This document shows, one piece after another, positions 34,153 through 44,774 of a stretch of DNA of 64,000 nt (the stretch's first letter is position 1; each line of letters starts with the position of its first letter). The notes under the pieces are model-generated. The model had not been told where the DNA came from and ran no database searches. It was given only the letters and a program-made list of their open reading frames with translations. The position numbers were made by a program, and so were the translations under genes. Origin of the DNA: Megamerina dolium (Eukaryota > Arthropoda > Insecta > Diptera > Megamerinidae); contig OY978528.1 of assembly GCA_963854835.1 (NCBI GenBank), positions 36,166,769 to 36,230,768 on the forward strand, written 5' to 3'.

Positions 34153-37100
34153 CCAAATTTCTACCCACATTTAAAATTTCTAAGCTCGATTGGCAGCAAT
34201 TCGAAATATTAGATTTGGCTGACCCAAATTGCTTCGTGCAGGCGCAAATTGACATGGTCATAGGTAGTGATTTGATTCCTCAAATCCTCCTAACCGGAAT
34301 CCGCCATAATATCTGTGGAAGCCTTCTCGCACAGAATACGATATTTGGCTGGATAATTAGTGGCCCTATCTCTCAAAAAGTGTCAACATTCTCGACGCAG
34401 GTAGAGGAAGTTTCCAATGAACTTCTTAGTTCTCAACTAAGGAAGTTTTGGGAACAGGAAGAAGTCAATCAGCCAGCTCAAGTATCGGAAGAAGATATAG
34501 CCTGTGAAGACCACTATCAGAGGACCACATATCGTAGGTCAGATGGAAGATATGTGGTCAGGCTTCCATTTAAATCCAGTTTTCCCGCTCTTACGGCTCT
34601 TGGTCACTCCCGAACCATAGCCTATAATCAATTTCGCAGTATGGAGAAAAATTTTTCAAAGAAAGGCGATCTCAAAGCCATTTACGATGAGGTTCTCGAA
34701 GAATACCTCACGCTGGATCATATGGAACCCACAGGCTCGCATGAAATCATCTCTGATAGCAAGTATTTCTCCTTTTACATGCCACATCATGCAGTGGTGA
34801 GGCCAGAAAAGAAAACCACCAAAGTGCGTGTTGTTTTTAATGCCTCAAGAAACAGCGGCTCAGGACATTCTCTTAACGACGTATTACATATAGGTCCCAC
34901 ATTACAACCACATCTCATGGTTCTCATCTTGAGGTGGCGACTATATCAATTCGTTTTCAATGGTGATGTACAAAAGATGTAACGACAAATTCTTGTCCTC
35001 CATGACGACCAGGATTTCCAGCGAATTCTCTTTCGCAGTTCACCAAATTCTCCAATTCAAGACTTCCGGTTGAAGACAGTCACATTTGGTGTAAATTGCG
35101 CTCCATATTTAGCCATTAGAACACTGCAACAATTGGCTAAGGATTCCAAGAAGAATTTCCCTCTCGTGGAAAAAATAATCTTCAAAGAAACCTATGTGGA
35201 TGACGTATTATCTGGTTCACATACAATTCCAGATGCTGTAGAATCTTTATCTCAAGTGATACAAGTCCTCAACTCCGCAGGATTTCCATTACGAAAGATT
35301 ACTGCAAATCATCCTAAAATTTTAGAAAATATACCAAAATCAGAACTTCTCGATTCTGATTTTCTAAAATTTGAAAGTGCCAGTGCCACAAAAACCCTTG
35401 GAATACGATGGAATGCATTGACTGACACATTCTCGTACTCAGTATCGCCCATCGAAACAACATCCGCTGCTACCAAGCGTCAAATTTTATCTGCCGTTGC
35501 GAAATTTTTTGACCCGGCAGGATGGCTCTCGCCCATCATGACTCAAGCCAAGCTGCTTCTCCAAGAGCTCTGGTTAGAAGGCACCGACTGGGATGAATGC
35601 GTGAAACCCAGATCGCTCATCAAATGGAATGTATTTCTGGAGAATATTTCGTCCATTGGTCTCATCGAAATCCCTCGATGGGTACAATTCTCTCCCAAGA
35701 AGCGAATCCAGCTTCATGGATTTTGTGACGCTTCAGAGAAAGCGTATTGTGCAGCCCTGTACATACGATCAATGGACATGAATAATCAAATATCCTGTCA
35801 TTTACTGGTGGCTAAAGGAAAAGTTGCACCTCTGCAGACGGTCAGCTTACCACGTTTGGAATTGTGTGGGGCCGTTTTACTTTCGCACCTAGCCAAGTCC
35901 GTTAAAGAAACTTTAGATGTCGAATTCTCAGACATATTTTTCTGGTCCGATTGTCAAATCGTTCTCGCATGGCTGGAAAAACCACCTCACACATGGAAAA
36001 CGTACGTCGCTAATCGTACAGCCCAGATACTCCAAAACGTTCGAAATGCTATCTGGCGCCATGTCATCAGCAGCGAAAATCCAGCTGATTTGGTTACACG
36101 CGGATGCAAGCCCCAAGATCTTGTGTCCAATACTCTTTGGTGGAATGGGCTTGCATGGCTTCATCACCCCGAAAAAGCCTGGCCAAAACCAACACTTTCC
36201 AGTACTTTGCCCCCCGAGCAAAGGAAAGTAGAGGTTCTTCTCACGTTAGATGACCATACCGACATTCTCGATCGGTTCTCATCATTTTCAAGGGCACTAC
36301 GTGTGATTTCTTACGTTTTCCGTTTTGTCCATAACGGACTCTCTAAATTGCGAAAATATTCTCCAATTTCGAATTCCTCACTCTCGCAGGACGAAATTCG
36401 TTTCGCAAAAAGCCTGCTAATCTCGTTAGCCCAATGGCAATATTTTCCCAAAGCGCTGAAGGCTCTTTTCAGCTCAACCGCAGTCAGCAATAAAAGCTCT
36501 TTGCTGACTTTAAATCCTTTTCTCGACAAGGAAAATCTCATGAGAGTAAATGGTCGATTAGCTCATTCTGGTCTTAGTTATAGTGAGCGCCACCCCATAA
36601 ATCTTCCTGAAAAATCCCGATTTTGCGTTTTGTACCTCGAGTTTCTCCATACTCTGCTCCTACACGCAGAATAAAGGCTCATGTTCCGAATGGCTCGTCA
36701 AGAATTCTATATTCCTCGTCTTAAGCCCCAAATAAGGAAATGCATATTTCTATGCAAAGTTTGTACCATCCACAAACAAAAGGTTGGATCACAGATTATG
36801 GCAGCTCTGCCGCCTGAACGGTGTACCTTGTCGGTACCTTTCGCGACCACAGGTGTTGATTTTGCAGGCCCATTTCAAATTAATGCATCTACGCTTCGAA
36901 CTGCTGCCTTTCTCAAAGGGTATGTGGCTGTATTTGTATGCTTTTCCACAAAGGCCATTCACTTGAAATTGTGCTCTGATCTCTCTACAGAGGCATTCCG
37001 CGCCGCATTCGCCAGATTCGTTGGCAGAAGAGGCCTTCCCCGCAAAATCATGTCGGATAATGGTACAACTTTCGTTGGAGCTCAAAGAGCCATTAGTAAA

Positions 37101-37367
37101 GAATTCCTCAAATTCTCTAAGGAGGTGTCCAAAGATATTCTGGCCCAATACTCTCCGCAAGGTATTGACTGGGTTTTTATTCCTCCCAGTGCGCCTACAT
37201 GGGCGGTTTCTGGGAGTCGGCAGTCAAAAGCTTTAAGGCTCATCTCAAAAAGACTGCCGGCAATCATAAATTCCGCTTCGAAGAGTTCTCAACTCTGCTC
37301 TGTAGAATCGAAGCCGTGCTCAATTCTAGACCATTGTCTCCCCTCTCTCAAGATCCCAACGAACTGA
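34107..37367 (+). pseudogene. Pao pol: reverse transcriptase, RNase H, integrase (two nonsense codons)
   Basis: One frame runs 34107-37196 with stops at 34980-34982 and 36672-36674. The first replaces the conserved Tyr of the KMYRQ motif ([20 protein letters not shown]). RT continues with [16 protein letters not shown] and catalytic YVDD near 35195. RNase H shows [17 protein letters not shown] and [12 protein letters not shown]. Integrase follows: the region after LLHAE, the zinc part CKVCTIHKQK, the first Asp in TTGVDFAGPF and the second in MSDNGTTFVGA. A single-base loss near 37196 shifts the Glu motif (GGFWESAVKSFK) into the next frame. Confidence 0.92.
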
Positions 37368-37735
37368 TAGCGCTAACTCCAGGTCACTTCCTGCGAGGTG
37401 TTCCACTAACGGCCTTGCCCGAACCCAACTCGGAAGATATATCCCTAATAAATCGATGGGAAAAACTCAAGGCGCTTCACCACCAGTATAGCCGCAGATG
37501 GAAAACTGAGTACCTACAAGATCTGCACAAACGCTACAAATGGCAACACCCTCAAAAGGAGCTGGAAGTAGGTCAACTGGTGGTCATCAAGGATGAGCTG
37601 CTGCCCCCCAACGAATGAAGTCTCGGACGCGTCAGTCATTTGTATCGAGGATCTGACGGCCACATCCGTGCCGCAGATATTCGGACCAAATCGGCCGTTC
37701 TCAAGCGGCCCATAGTAAAATTATGTATTTTGCCG
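37199..37735 (+). pseudogene. Pao integrase C-terminus, shifted frame
   Basis: Contains the catalytic Glu in MGGFWESAVKSFKAHLKKT, RIEAVLNSRPLSPLS, LTPGHFLRG and the C-terminal domain VGQLVVIKDELLPPNE. A TGA ends the frame at 37618, after which SLGRVSHLYRGSDGHIRAAD continues the family sequence to about 37740 following the stop. Confidence 0.88.
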
Positions 37736-37819
37736 CTCGCGTAAAATCGTAATTTCCAAAAAAAATCTCTTTTTTTTCGCTATCAGACTTTGGCTCAAGC
37801 CCTTAAGCTAAGTTCGTTT

Positions 37820-38338
37820 TTTCAATTCTATCTTTCCAGTTCCGCCCATAGCGATCATCATCGATGACAACTATGTCATCGGCTCCACGCTCTGCGGTAT
37901 TGCCGCGGGTTTTTGGCGATGAGCACAAGCTAGAGGGAGGATGTGGTGCGAGCGCATCGATACTGCCGCAACTGCCTGGCTCGGCCGCACGGGACCGGGT
38001 CTTGTGATTCGCCAAACTCGTGCAAAAAATGCAGATTGGCGCATCGCCGCACCACCCAACAGCGTCGACGACGTAATCGTGCGCCACGTGGACAACCTGA
38101 AGGCGGACGCACGAGGCATCGTCCTGAACCCCGGCATCGGCGCAGACCTGAGGATCTCCGCCACGGATTGCAGCGAAACCCTCCGCGCTCTCGTCACGTC
38201 GAGCAACGACATGTAGCTTCCACCCCGAGAAGCTCCCAGCCTAGACAACGACCGACTCCTAATGTTCGTCGGAGGACAGCTCGAGCGATCGAGGACGCGA
38301 TCAGCTCACTGTCTCGTCTACGAGATGCACTCAATTAA
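37820..38338 (+). pseudogene. GC-rich Cys/Arg-rich gag-like ORF downstream of Pao integrase
   Basis: The plus frame reads ALRYCRGFLAMSTS, one TAG, then REDVVRAHRYCRNCLARPHG and TGSCDSPNSCKKCRLAHRRT. These are C-x2-C-x4-H and C-x2-C-x4-H knuckles like those in Pao gag (CENCLAFTHHKRDC). A strongly Arg/Pro-rich tail ends SSLSRLRDALN. It sits after pol and just before the 3' LTR, where an env would lie in a retrovirus, but it has no signal peptide or membrane segment. GC content is far above the rest of the element. Perhaps a captured gag piece from another LTR element, or a real accessory ORF. Confidence 0.55.
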
Positions 38339-38362
38339 TGCACGAGTGCATGCGGGCTGCGA

Positions 38363-38788
38363 TGTCTAAATCCCTTTAGACAAGCCATATGGTCAGTCCC
38401 TGTAAGAAAGAAGTAAAAATAATGAAATAGTATTTATAAAATGAATTAATGATACTTACCATTTTTACTTACCTTACCTTGCATACTTACCATATGGCAA
38501 CCCAACTCTCCACATAAATTCCCCTTTTATGTTTTTGGGTTTTCGCGGTTCGCGTTATGATCGACCGATGCTATCATCTAGACATTCGGTCCTTTAACAT
38601 CTATCGAGATCGTGCCATTCCGCGCATTGCAATATTTTTAACATTTAACGTGTAACATTCATTTTATTTTTTTTTTCGTGAAAATATTTCCTTATATCGC
38701 GTATTTCCATTTATAAGTTTATACGTACAAATGAATTGTGATTAAAATCATCAAATGGTTAAACTCAATTTCTAGTGCGTTTTATTCA
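38363..38788 (+). repeat. 3' LTR of the Pao element
   Basis: 426 bp from TGTCTAAATCC to TTTATTCA, directly followed by the target duplication. Its first 263 bp match the 5' LTR; the rest is different. Confidence 0.85.
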
Positions 38789-38793
38789 ATTAT

Positions 38794-39714
38794 GATAGCA
38801 AAACCAGGAAAAAACCCTACAAAAGTTGCATCGTACAGACCTATCAGCCTCCTGCCTCTACTCTCTAAAGTATTCGAAAAGCTACTTTCATGAATATAAC
38901 TCCATTTATTAATCTCAACCAACTGATTCCCCAACATCAGTTTGGATTTAGAAAACAGCACGGCACAATAGAACAAGTCCACCGCATTGTAACTCTGGCT
39001 AGCAAAATGGCGTATAAAAGTCAATGAATCAAAGAGCGTACATGTAACCTTCACGCTAAGGCTAGATACATGTCCCCCACTTAATATTAATGGCCAATCA
39101 GTTCCACAATGTTCCCAACAAAGTACTTGGGTATTCACATCGACAGAAAGCTGACCTGGAAAAATCACATAGAGGCAAAGAAAGATCAAGCTTAAAATCT
39201 ATCAGTTATGGTGGCTGTTACACAAAAGATCAAAGTTGAATCTTGAATACAAAGTGCTATTATATAAAGCAATCCTGAAGCCAATTTGGACTTATGGTAT
39301 TCAGTTTTGGGGCACAGCAACTCCCTCGAAAAATTGCAGCGAATACAATCCAAGTGTCTGCGAATTATTGTAAACGCGCCTTGGTATATGAGGAACGTTA
39401 ACATCCATCGAGATTTAAATGTACCCACAATTTCTGAGGAAGTTGCAATGTTCTGCAGAAGCTACATTCAAAAATTACGCAATCATCCGAATCCCCTTGC
39501 TAGGCAATTGTTGCTGAGCACGGGGCATCGTCGATTAAAAAGAAAAGACACACTGAATATGCTGTGAAATTGCTATACCTCGCGACTCAACAAATTGTGA
39601 TGGAACGTTGGGAATATCACATAATTTTAGTTAGTTTGTAAGATTTGATTACTTATTGTTAGTTTCTAAGTAATTTTTGAAAAATCCAATAAAAAAAGCT
39701 TGAAAAAAAAAAAC
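38794..39714 (+). pseudogene. Jockey ORF2, remaining RT and 3' end
   Basis: Resumes exactly where the Pao element interrupted: IAKPGKNPTKVASYRPISLL, PLLSKVFEKL, then GFRKQHGTIEQVHRIVTLA. A deletion next removes the RT centre including the FADD/YADD box and joins to RIKVNESKSVHVTF. The thumb-like region (YLGIHIDRKLTW, LLYKAILKPIWTYGIQFWG, RNVNIHRDLNVPTI) follows in broken frames. It ends with a poly(A) run next to TATT. Confidence 0.88.
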
Positions 39715-39718
39715 TATT

Positions 39719-40402
39719 ACTTATGATCATTTAAATGGGTAAATGTAGCGTAATGTAAAAATATTCTATAAAAAATTTCGATATTTAGAGGTTTTTTGGA
39801 AATAGTCCACAAACGCTCACGGACGATTATCCCTCAAGCCAAATTATGTGTGAATTGATATAAGATTTTTTATATTGTAACAAAGTCTAAGTCAAAGTTG
39901 TAAGTCTAACCCGATAACTTCACCTTCACACATATGAATATGTATGAGTAATTGACCTAATCAGATGGAAATATATCCATTAAAGAAAATGAAAACCCGG
40001 AAATTCCTTGAAAAGTTTGTCTTTGCTCATAAATAATAAAATTCACTTAATATTTATTAAAAAAACCAAACAGATTATAATACAATAACTTTAGCCACTT
40101 TAATGAAATAATTGATCTATTAATTAACCCTTCTGTTCTTTTAAAGCTATTCCATGATGTCTGAATGACAAACTTTTGGCTTGGCTTTTTTTTTTGTTTA
40201 GACAATATTAGTTTGACAATTCCCACAAGTAGGTTCGTGCCTATAACATATGGTCATCAATCATTGGATAAATTACGCTATACTAGTAGTTTTTCTTGGT
40301 CACATTCGTTGACGTACACAAATAATATGGAATTTCACAACAGAAGGGTTAAAGAAACCGTGCTACTTTCACGATGAGAAACACTAATCAATAGGATCGT
40401 TG
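39719..40402. other. Lipase upstream flank (unit 2), non-coding
   Basis: Nearly identical to 20701-21360, with about 28 extra bases near 39945. No gene. Confidence 0.6.
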
Positions 40403-40406
40403 CTCT

Positions 40407-40443
40407 TATAAATACCAGCATCGGGTCTTATAGAGTGATCAGT
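40407..40443 (+). promoter_or_regulatory. Core promoter of lipase gene B
   Basis: TATAAA at 40407-40412 and an initiator-like TCAGT at 40439-40443, identical to gene A. Confidence 0.7.
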
Positions 40444-40473
40444 GTTCAGTGGGTAGTATTTAGCTCGCATAAA

Positions 40474-41838
40474 ATGGCCAAACTGATTGCTATATATTCC
40501 ATTTTATGGATCAGTATTGCTAACGCAGCAACAATGAACGATCCTCTAATACAAACGGCTAATATTTATCACCATGAAGTGTAAGTTCATAATCTAATAA
40601 TTAATCTAATAATTAATATGAATTAAATTATAAATATTTCAAAATGACAAAAAATAGATCAGAGAGTGGTGCAGTAAATGATCGTAAATTGGAGGAATTT
40701 GATCCTGAGAATACAACCAAGATTTTTAAATTGATTATACATGGGCATATGTCGTCGAGATCTGATTCGACACTTGTTGGAATAGAACAAGGTACATATT
40801 TATTTACTAAAATACAATATAAATTCGCATAAACATAATTTGTTGCATACTTGTATTACAGCATACTATGAACAAAGACTTGTTGTAGTATTAATGGCTG
40901 ATTATTCAAAAATAAGCTATTCACAATATTCAATTGTTCGTAATGCAGTCCATGATTTGGCTTTACACTTTTCGAATATAATAAGCAAATTCTTCACGTA
41001 AGTACTTAACATCAATATGAAAATATCAATATTGAGAATTTGTTACAAATTAATACTATTTGTGCGAAACTATTATTTGTATATCCATTTAGTAAATTCC
41101 AGTTAGATATGGGAAAATTGCATATTATTGGGCATGATTTAGGTGCTCATATCGCTGGTGATATGGGCAGATATTTCAACAATTCTTTGGGGCGTATCAC
41201 TGGATTAGATCCCCCCATGTTGCTTTTCTCGCCCAATTCTGATGATGGTCTACAGTCGACTAATGCAAAATTTGTCGATGTAATTCATACCGATGTGAAT
41301 GGTTTCGGTATGTTAAAACCATGTGGAACTGCAGATTTTTACCCAAACTTTGGAAAAGCAGTTCAACCAGGCTGCAAAGCTAAAGTTTCATTTAATTCCC
41401 GTATGTATATGTGTGAATTGCTATTATGGCTCCACGTTTAATTAACGTATATATGTATATATGTAATTTTCTTTTGTGCAGATCTTTGCAGTCATAAACG
41501 TTCGACGGTCCTCTTTACTGAATCCATATTAGCATCTAGAAATTTTCCATCAATACCTTGCAGTCTTGATGGTATCGAAAGGAATAACGTCGACCGATGT
41601 ATTACCGATAAAAACTTGAATAAAACATTACTTACGAACGCTATTAATAATGGGAGCCAAAAATTGGTATATATGGGTGAGCATGTATCGAAAAGGTATG
41701 TACTCATAAGTAACTCTATTTAATAATAATCGTTGTTAAAATTAATTATCCATTTCTATTTGCAGTGCTGAAGGCATTTATTATTTACCAACTTTCGATA
41801 TATCACCGTATGGAATGGGAAGAAACACTATTCTATAA
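40474..41838 (+). CDS. Lipase-like secreted protein B, six exons, nucleophile Ser replaced by Asp
   Basis: Exons 40474-40580, 40658-40791, 40862-40997, 41093-41400, 41482-41695 and 41766-41838; GT-AG introns and 323 codons, colinear with gene A. It shares the signal peptide and the same GHDLG elbow, GLD and CSHKRS. Differences are mostly amino-acid replacements that keep the frame: MGRYF for IGRYF, MLLF for MFLF, LQSTNAK for LHSTNAQ, CKAKVSF for CEAKDSF, and a divergent last exon (SAEGIYYLPTFDISPYGMGR against SAAGIYYLPTNGVSPFGTGK). Both copies staying open after duplication argues for use. AATAAA is at 41872. It could be expressed like gene A because the promoter is unchanged. Whether the protein binds lipid is unknown. 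Confidence 0.9.
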
Positions 41839-41910
41839 ATTTTGTGTATAACAAATGTTATCAATTAATTAAATAAAAAATTATGTGTTGATTTAAAATG
41901 TTATTTGATG

Positions 41911-42148
41911 TGGGTGCCGTAGCTCAGGGGTTAGTGTGTTGGCCTTCTGATCTGTAGGTTGTGGGCTCAATCTTCGGCTGAAGCATACCAAATTTAATAT
42001 AGAAAAGATTTTTCTTTCGAACGTCGGCAAGCAATTCTTCCGACAGTAACAATTTGCCATGGAAAAGCTTCTCTTCCATTACTATTGGGCGTGTTAAATT
42101 TTGGACAGTAGTAGAAGGGATCTACTTATTTCAGCCGGTTCCGAGCGT
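41911..42148 (+). repeat. SINE of unit 2
   Basis: Same insertion as at 22867, with the tRNA-like head and longer body (to TCAGCCGGTTCCGAGCG). It is then cut by an RTE fragment. Confidence 0.85.
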
Positions 42149-42290
42149 CATGAGCTGTATGCCGACAGCGACATAGTAAAGGTCATTCAAATTCAGCGGC
42201 TGCGCGGGCTAAGTCATGTCAAACAAATGGAAGAACACGCTCTGGATAAGGAGGTGTTATATATTCGGAACTCGCTCGTGGACGATCTAT
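42149..42290 (+). mobile_element. RTE fragment (C-terminal coding part)
   Basis: Reads ELYADSDIVKVIQIQRLRGL then SHVKQMEEHALDKEVLY, colinear with ELYADIDIVKRIKIQRLRWL and HVERMEEHAPAKKVLY in the full-length RTE. Too short to define its insertion. Confidence 0.8.
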
Positions 42291-42439
42291 CTTTCCAACG
42301 TCATCGAGCGCAACCCGATTGCACTTATACAACGCGAGATACAGATTACTAAAGACATCTATTGGAAAAATAATGGATTTCTATTTATTACACCTGATAT
42401 CTTACAGTTTTTCTTCGATAGAGGCGAAAACGCGAGCCA

Positions 42440-42975
42440 GTCGGTTGAAAATGTGAATTATGGTAATGGCTTCATCGATTCCGTTCCAAGCGATGGCCAA
42501 GCCAAGATTGATGGTCAGGAAGGTTTTGCTATGTGTTTGCTGGGATTGGCAGAGAATCATCTACTATGAGCTGCTCCCCTACGGCCAAACTCTTAATTCG
42601 GACCTGTACTGTTAACAATGAAGGAAGCAATCACGCAGAAGCGGCCAACTTTGGCCAATAGGAATTGTGTACCATCATGACAACGCCAGGCCACACACAT
42701 CAATAGTGACTCGCCAGAAGCTCCGGGAGCTTGGTTGGGAGGATCTTATGCATCCACTTTATAGTTCGTACCTAGCACCAAATGATTACTACCTGTTTCT
42801 GTCTATGGCGAATTATTTTGCTGGTGAAAAATCGCCTCAAGAGAAGTTTGTGAAAATCGACTGTCCCAGTTTTTGACCAATAGGGACGATGGTTTCTATG
42901 AGAATGCCATTATGAAATTAACTTCAAAATGACAACAAGTTATCGAACAAAACGGTGCATATTTGACCTAAATTG
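42440..42975 (+). pseudogene. mariner (DD34D) remnant
   Basis: Frames read LLCVCWDWQRIIYYELLPYG, then VYHHDNARPHTSIVTRQKLR, ELGWEDLMHPLYSS, LAPNDYYLFLSMAN and YFAGEKSPQ, ending EQNGAYLT near 42970. The second and third catalytic Asp regions are recognisable. The N-terminal half is missing and frameshifts are frequent. It belongs to a mariner group different from the mellifera copies. Confidence 0.8.
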
Positions 42976-43207
42976 GATCATTCTAACTATGCTAACTAAA
43001 ACCTTCAATTTAATGCAAAAATAATGGATTTCTTTTTACTAGACCTTATATGGCGTATTTTCTCTTTACTGGTGTCCATCTTTGACGCGTGCGCAGACAA
43101 TACTGAGTCAAGCAATCACAAAACTGCCTGAGAAGTTTATTTAGTACATCCTATCTTCCTAAAGCCATCTAGCGTATAGCACTTATCGCACTTATACAAC
43201 ACAACAA

Positions 43208-44410
43208 GGGTTATCCATTTCGCGGTTTCAAAAGTATAGGGCTAGAATTCGACATCTGTCAAACTGAGTTGTTAAAACAATTTTTTTTCTTTTTCAGTTC
43301 AAAGTCTGACATTCTGAAAATGGATCGCTTAACTATCGCACAACGCATTAAAATTGTAAAAACCTACTACAAAAATGGTGATTCTGCCACAGCCACATAT
43401 CGTGCTTTAAGAGGAGATTATGGTTTACATAATCGTCCAACTACGCAAGCAATTGGCAAAATTGTGAAGAAATATGAAGAGACTGGATCGGTTACAGATA
43501 TTGTAAGGCCTGTGCATCATCGTTTCGCTCGTACCACCGAAAATATCGCTGCTGTAAGTGAAAGTGTTGCCGAAGACCCGAATGTGTCGATTCCTCGTCG
43601 TTCTCAGGAATTAGGACTGTCTTACGGCACATTATGGCGTATTTTGCATTTGGATCTACACCTGAACAACAGGCGGTGGTCGGCGATTTTTCGAACAAAA
43701 TTTTCTTCAGCGACGAAGCACATTTCTCACTCGGTGGGTATGTTAACAAACAAAATTGTCGTATTTGGGGTTCTGAGAATCCTCAAGTAATTGAAGAGAG
43801 GCCACTACATCCACAAAAAGTCACTGCTTGGTGCGCTCTTTGATCCGGAGGTGTGATTGGACCTTACTTCTTCGAAAACGACGATGGAACGACAGTCACC
43901 GTCAATTCGGAGCGTTATGGTAATATGATAACCGACCTTTTTTGCCTGCTATTGAAGAATACGACTTAGAGAATATGTGGTTTCAACAAGACGGTGCCAC
44001 ATGCCACACAACTCGAGCGAATATGGCTTTATTGCAAGAGAAATTTTCTGGCCGCGTAATTTCTCGTCGTGGCGATATCAAGTGGCCACCAAGATCATGC
44101 GATTTGACACCGCTTGACTTTTTTTTGTGGGGCTACGCGAAAGACCGTGTTTATGCAGATAAACCTTTAACTCTTGAGCACCTAAAAACCAACATTCGTC
44201 ACGTTATGGCTGATGTGTCAAAAGTGGTCGAAAATTACCTCAAAAGAATCGATGCTTGCAACAATTCGCGTGGTGGTCATTTAAATGATGTAGTATTTCA
44301 CACATAATGTCAACGTTCAAACTTTATAATAAAAAAGAAATATCATGATAAAAGATATTTTATATGTGTTTTATTTACATTTACTTTTGAAACCGCAAAA
44401 TGGACAACCC
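43208..44410 (+). mobile_element. DD41D mariner, copy 2 (internally deleted)
   Basis: Terminal repeats GGGTTATCCATTTCGCGG and, reverse-complemented from the right end, GGGTTGTCCATTTTGCGG. It is colinear with 5101-6370. A deletion of about 80 bp after the helix-turn-helix region (LHLDLHL joins NNRRW) shifts the frame. An in-frame stop at CALWSG and a T-run slip before the second Asp follow. The region that copy 1 lacks (LPAIEEYDLENMWFQQDG-like) is present. No clear TA at the borders. Confidence 0.9.
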
Positions 44411-44774
44411 TTTATATAGAGCTAGTTAATATACCAGCATATGATTGTCATTTTTTTATCTTCTTATTAGCTTGTAATAGGTTTTGAGAAATCCGATTTG
44501 TTAAATTTGCAAAAAAAAAAAAAATATTTAATAGTAACTAAGGTCTTGTCAACATGATAGAATAAATCGGTAAGTGTCATTTCAATATTATATTGCGCTT
44601 ACACAACAACATAATACAACATTCATTTGAAATAGGATGAACCAATATTTGATTCTAATATCTAAATCAAAACGATATCTTTATTATATTATTTAGTACA
44701 AATTTACACTTACACGAGTAAAGTTTAAAAGTATTTGCCATGTAGATAATATTATACTTATTGTAAGTAAGTAT
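44411..44774. other. AT-rich spacer, no gene
   Basis: Lies between the DD41D element and the stop codon of the first SVWC gene; probably holds its 3' UTR. Confidence 0.45.

Larger units (their letters stand above)
31422..38788 (+). mobile_element. Bel/Pao LTR retrotransposon, 7367 bp, in Jockey RT
   Basis: Begins TGTCTAAATCC and ends TTTATTCA, with the perfect 5-bp duplication ATTAT (31417-31421 and 38789-38793). It contains gag, protease, RT, RNase H and integrase in that order, as is standard for Bel/Pao. All reading frames carry a few lesions. Confidence 0.95.
27801..39714 (+). mobile_element. Jockey LINE composite carrying nested SINE and Pao elements
   Basis: The 5' leader is followed by ORF1 (CCHC gag) and ORF2 (endonuclease, RT) in pieces, and a 3' poly(A) ending at 39713. 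Removing the SINE (390 bp + 8) and the Pao element (7367 bp + 5) leaves about 4.1 kb, a normal length for a Jockey with an internal RT deletion. The empty target site is preserved at 20700 in the paralogous unit. Confidence 0.9.
19361..42148. repeat. Tandem segmental duplication: mariner, flank, lipase gene, SINE
   Basis: Unit 1 is 19361-23054 (about 3694 bp). Unit 2 starts at 23055, where SINE sequence changes into mariner sequence through an AAT microhomology, and runs to about 42148. In unit 2 the mariner-flank block (23055-24313 and 27680-27800) and the lipase-SINE block (39715-42148) are separated only by later insertions. After subtracting the RTE (24314-27679 plus a 13-bp duplication) and the Jockey composite (27801-39714 plus 4 bp), the mariner-to-SINE interval is about 3.56 kb against 3.51 kb in unit 1. 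Flank sequences are nearly identical between units. Confidence 0.9.

Noticed and set aside
37803..38248. Minus-strand open frames of 94-125 codons in the GC-rich block
   Set aside because: High GC opens all frames; only the plus frame shows ordered zinc-knuckle cysteines.
37820..38338. Possible env gene making the Pao element a retrovirus
   Set aside because: No signal peptide, membrane segment or glycoprotein-like Cys pattern; the ORF is gag-like.
42340..43050. Direct repeat TAATGGATTTCT as mariner terminal repeats
   Set aside because: The two copies are in the same orientation, so they cannot be inverted ends.
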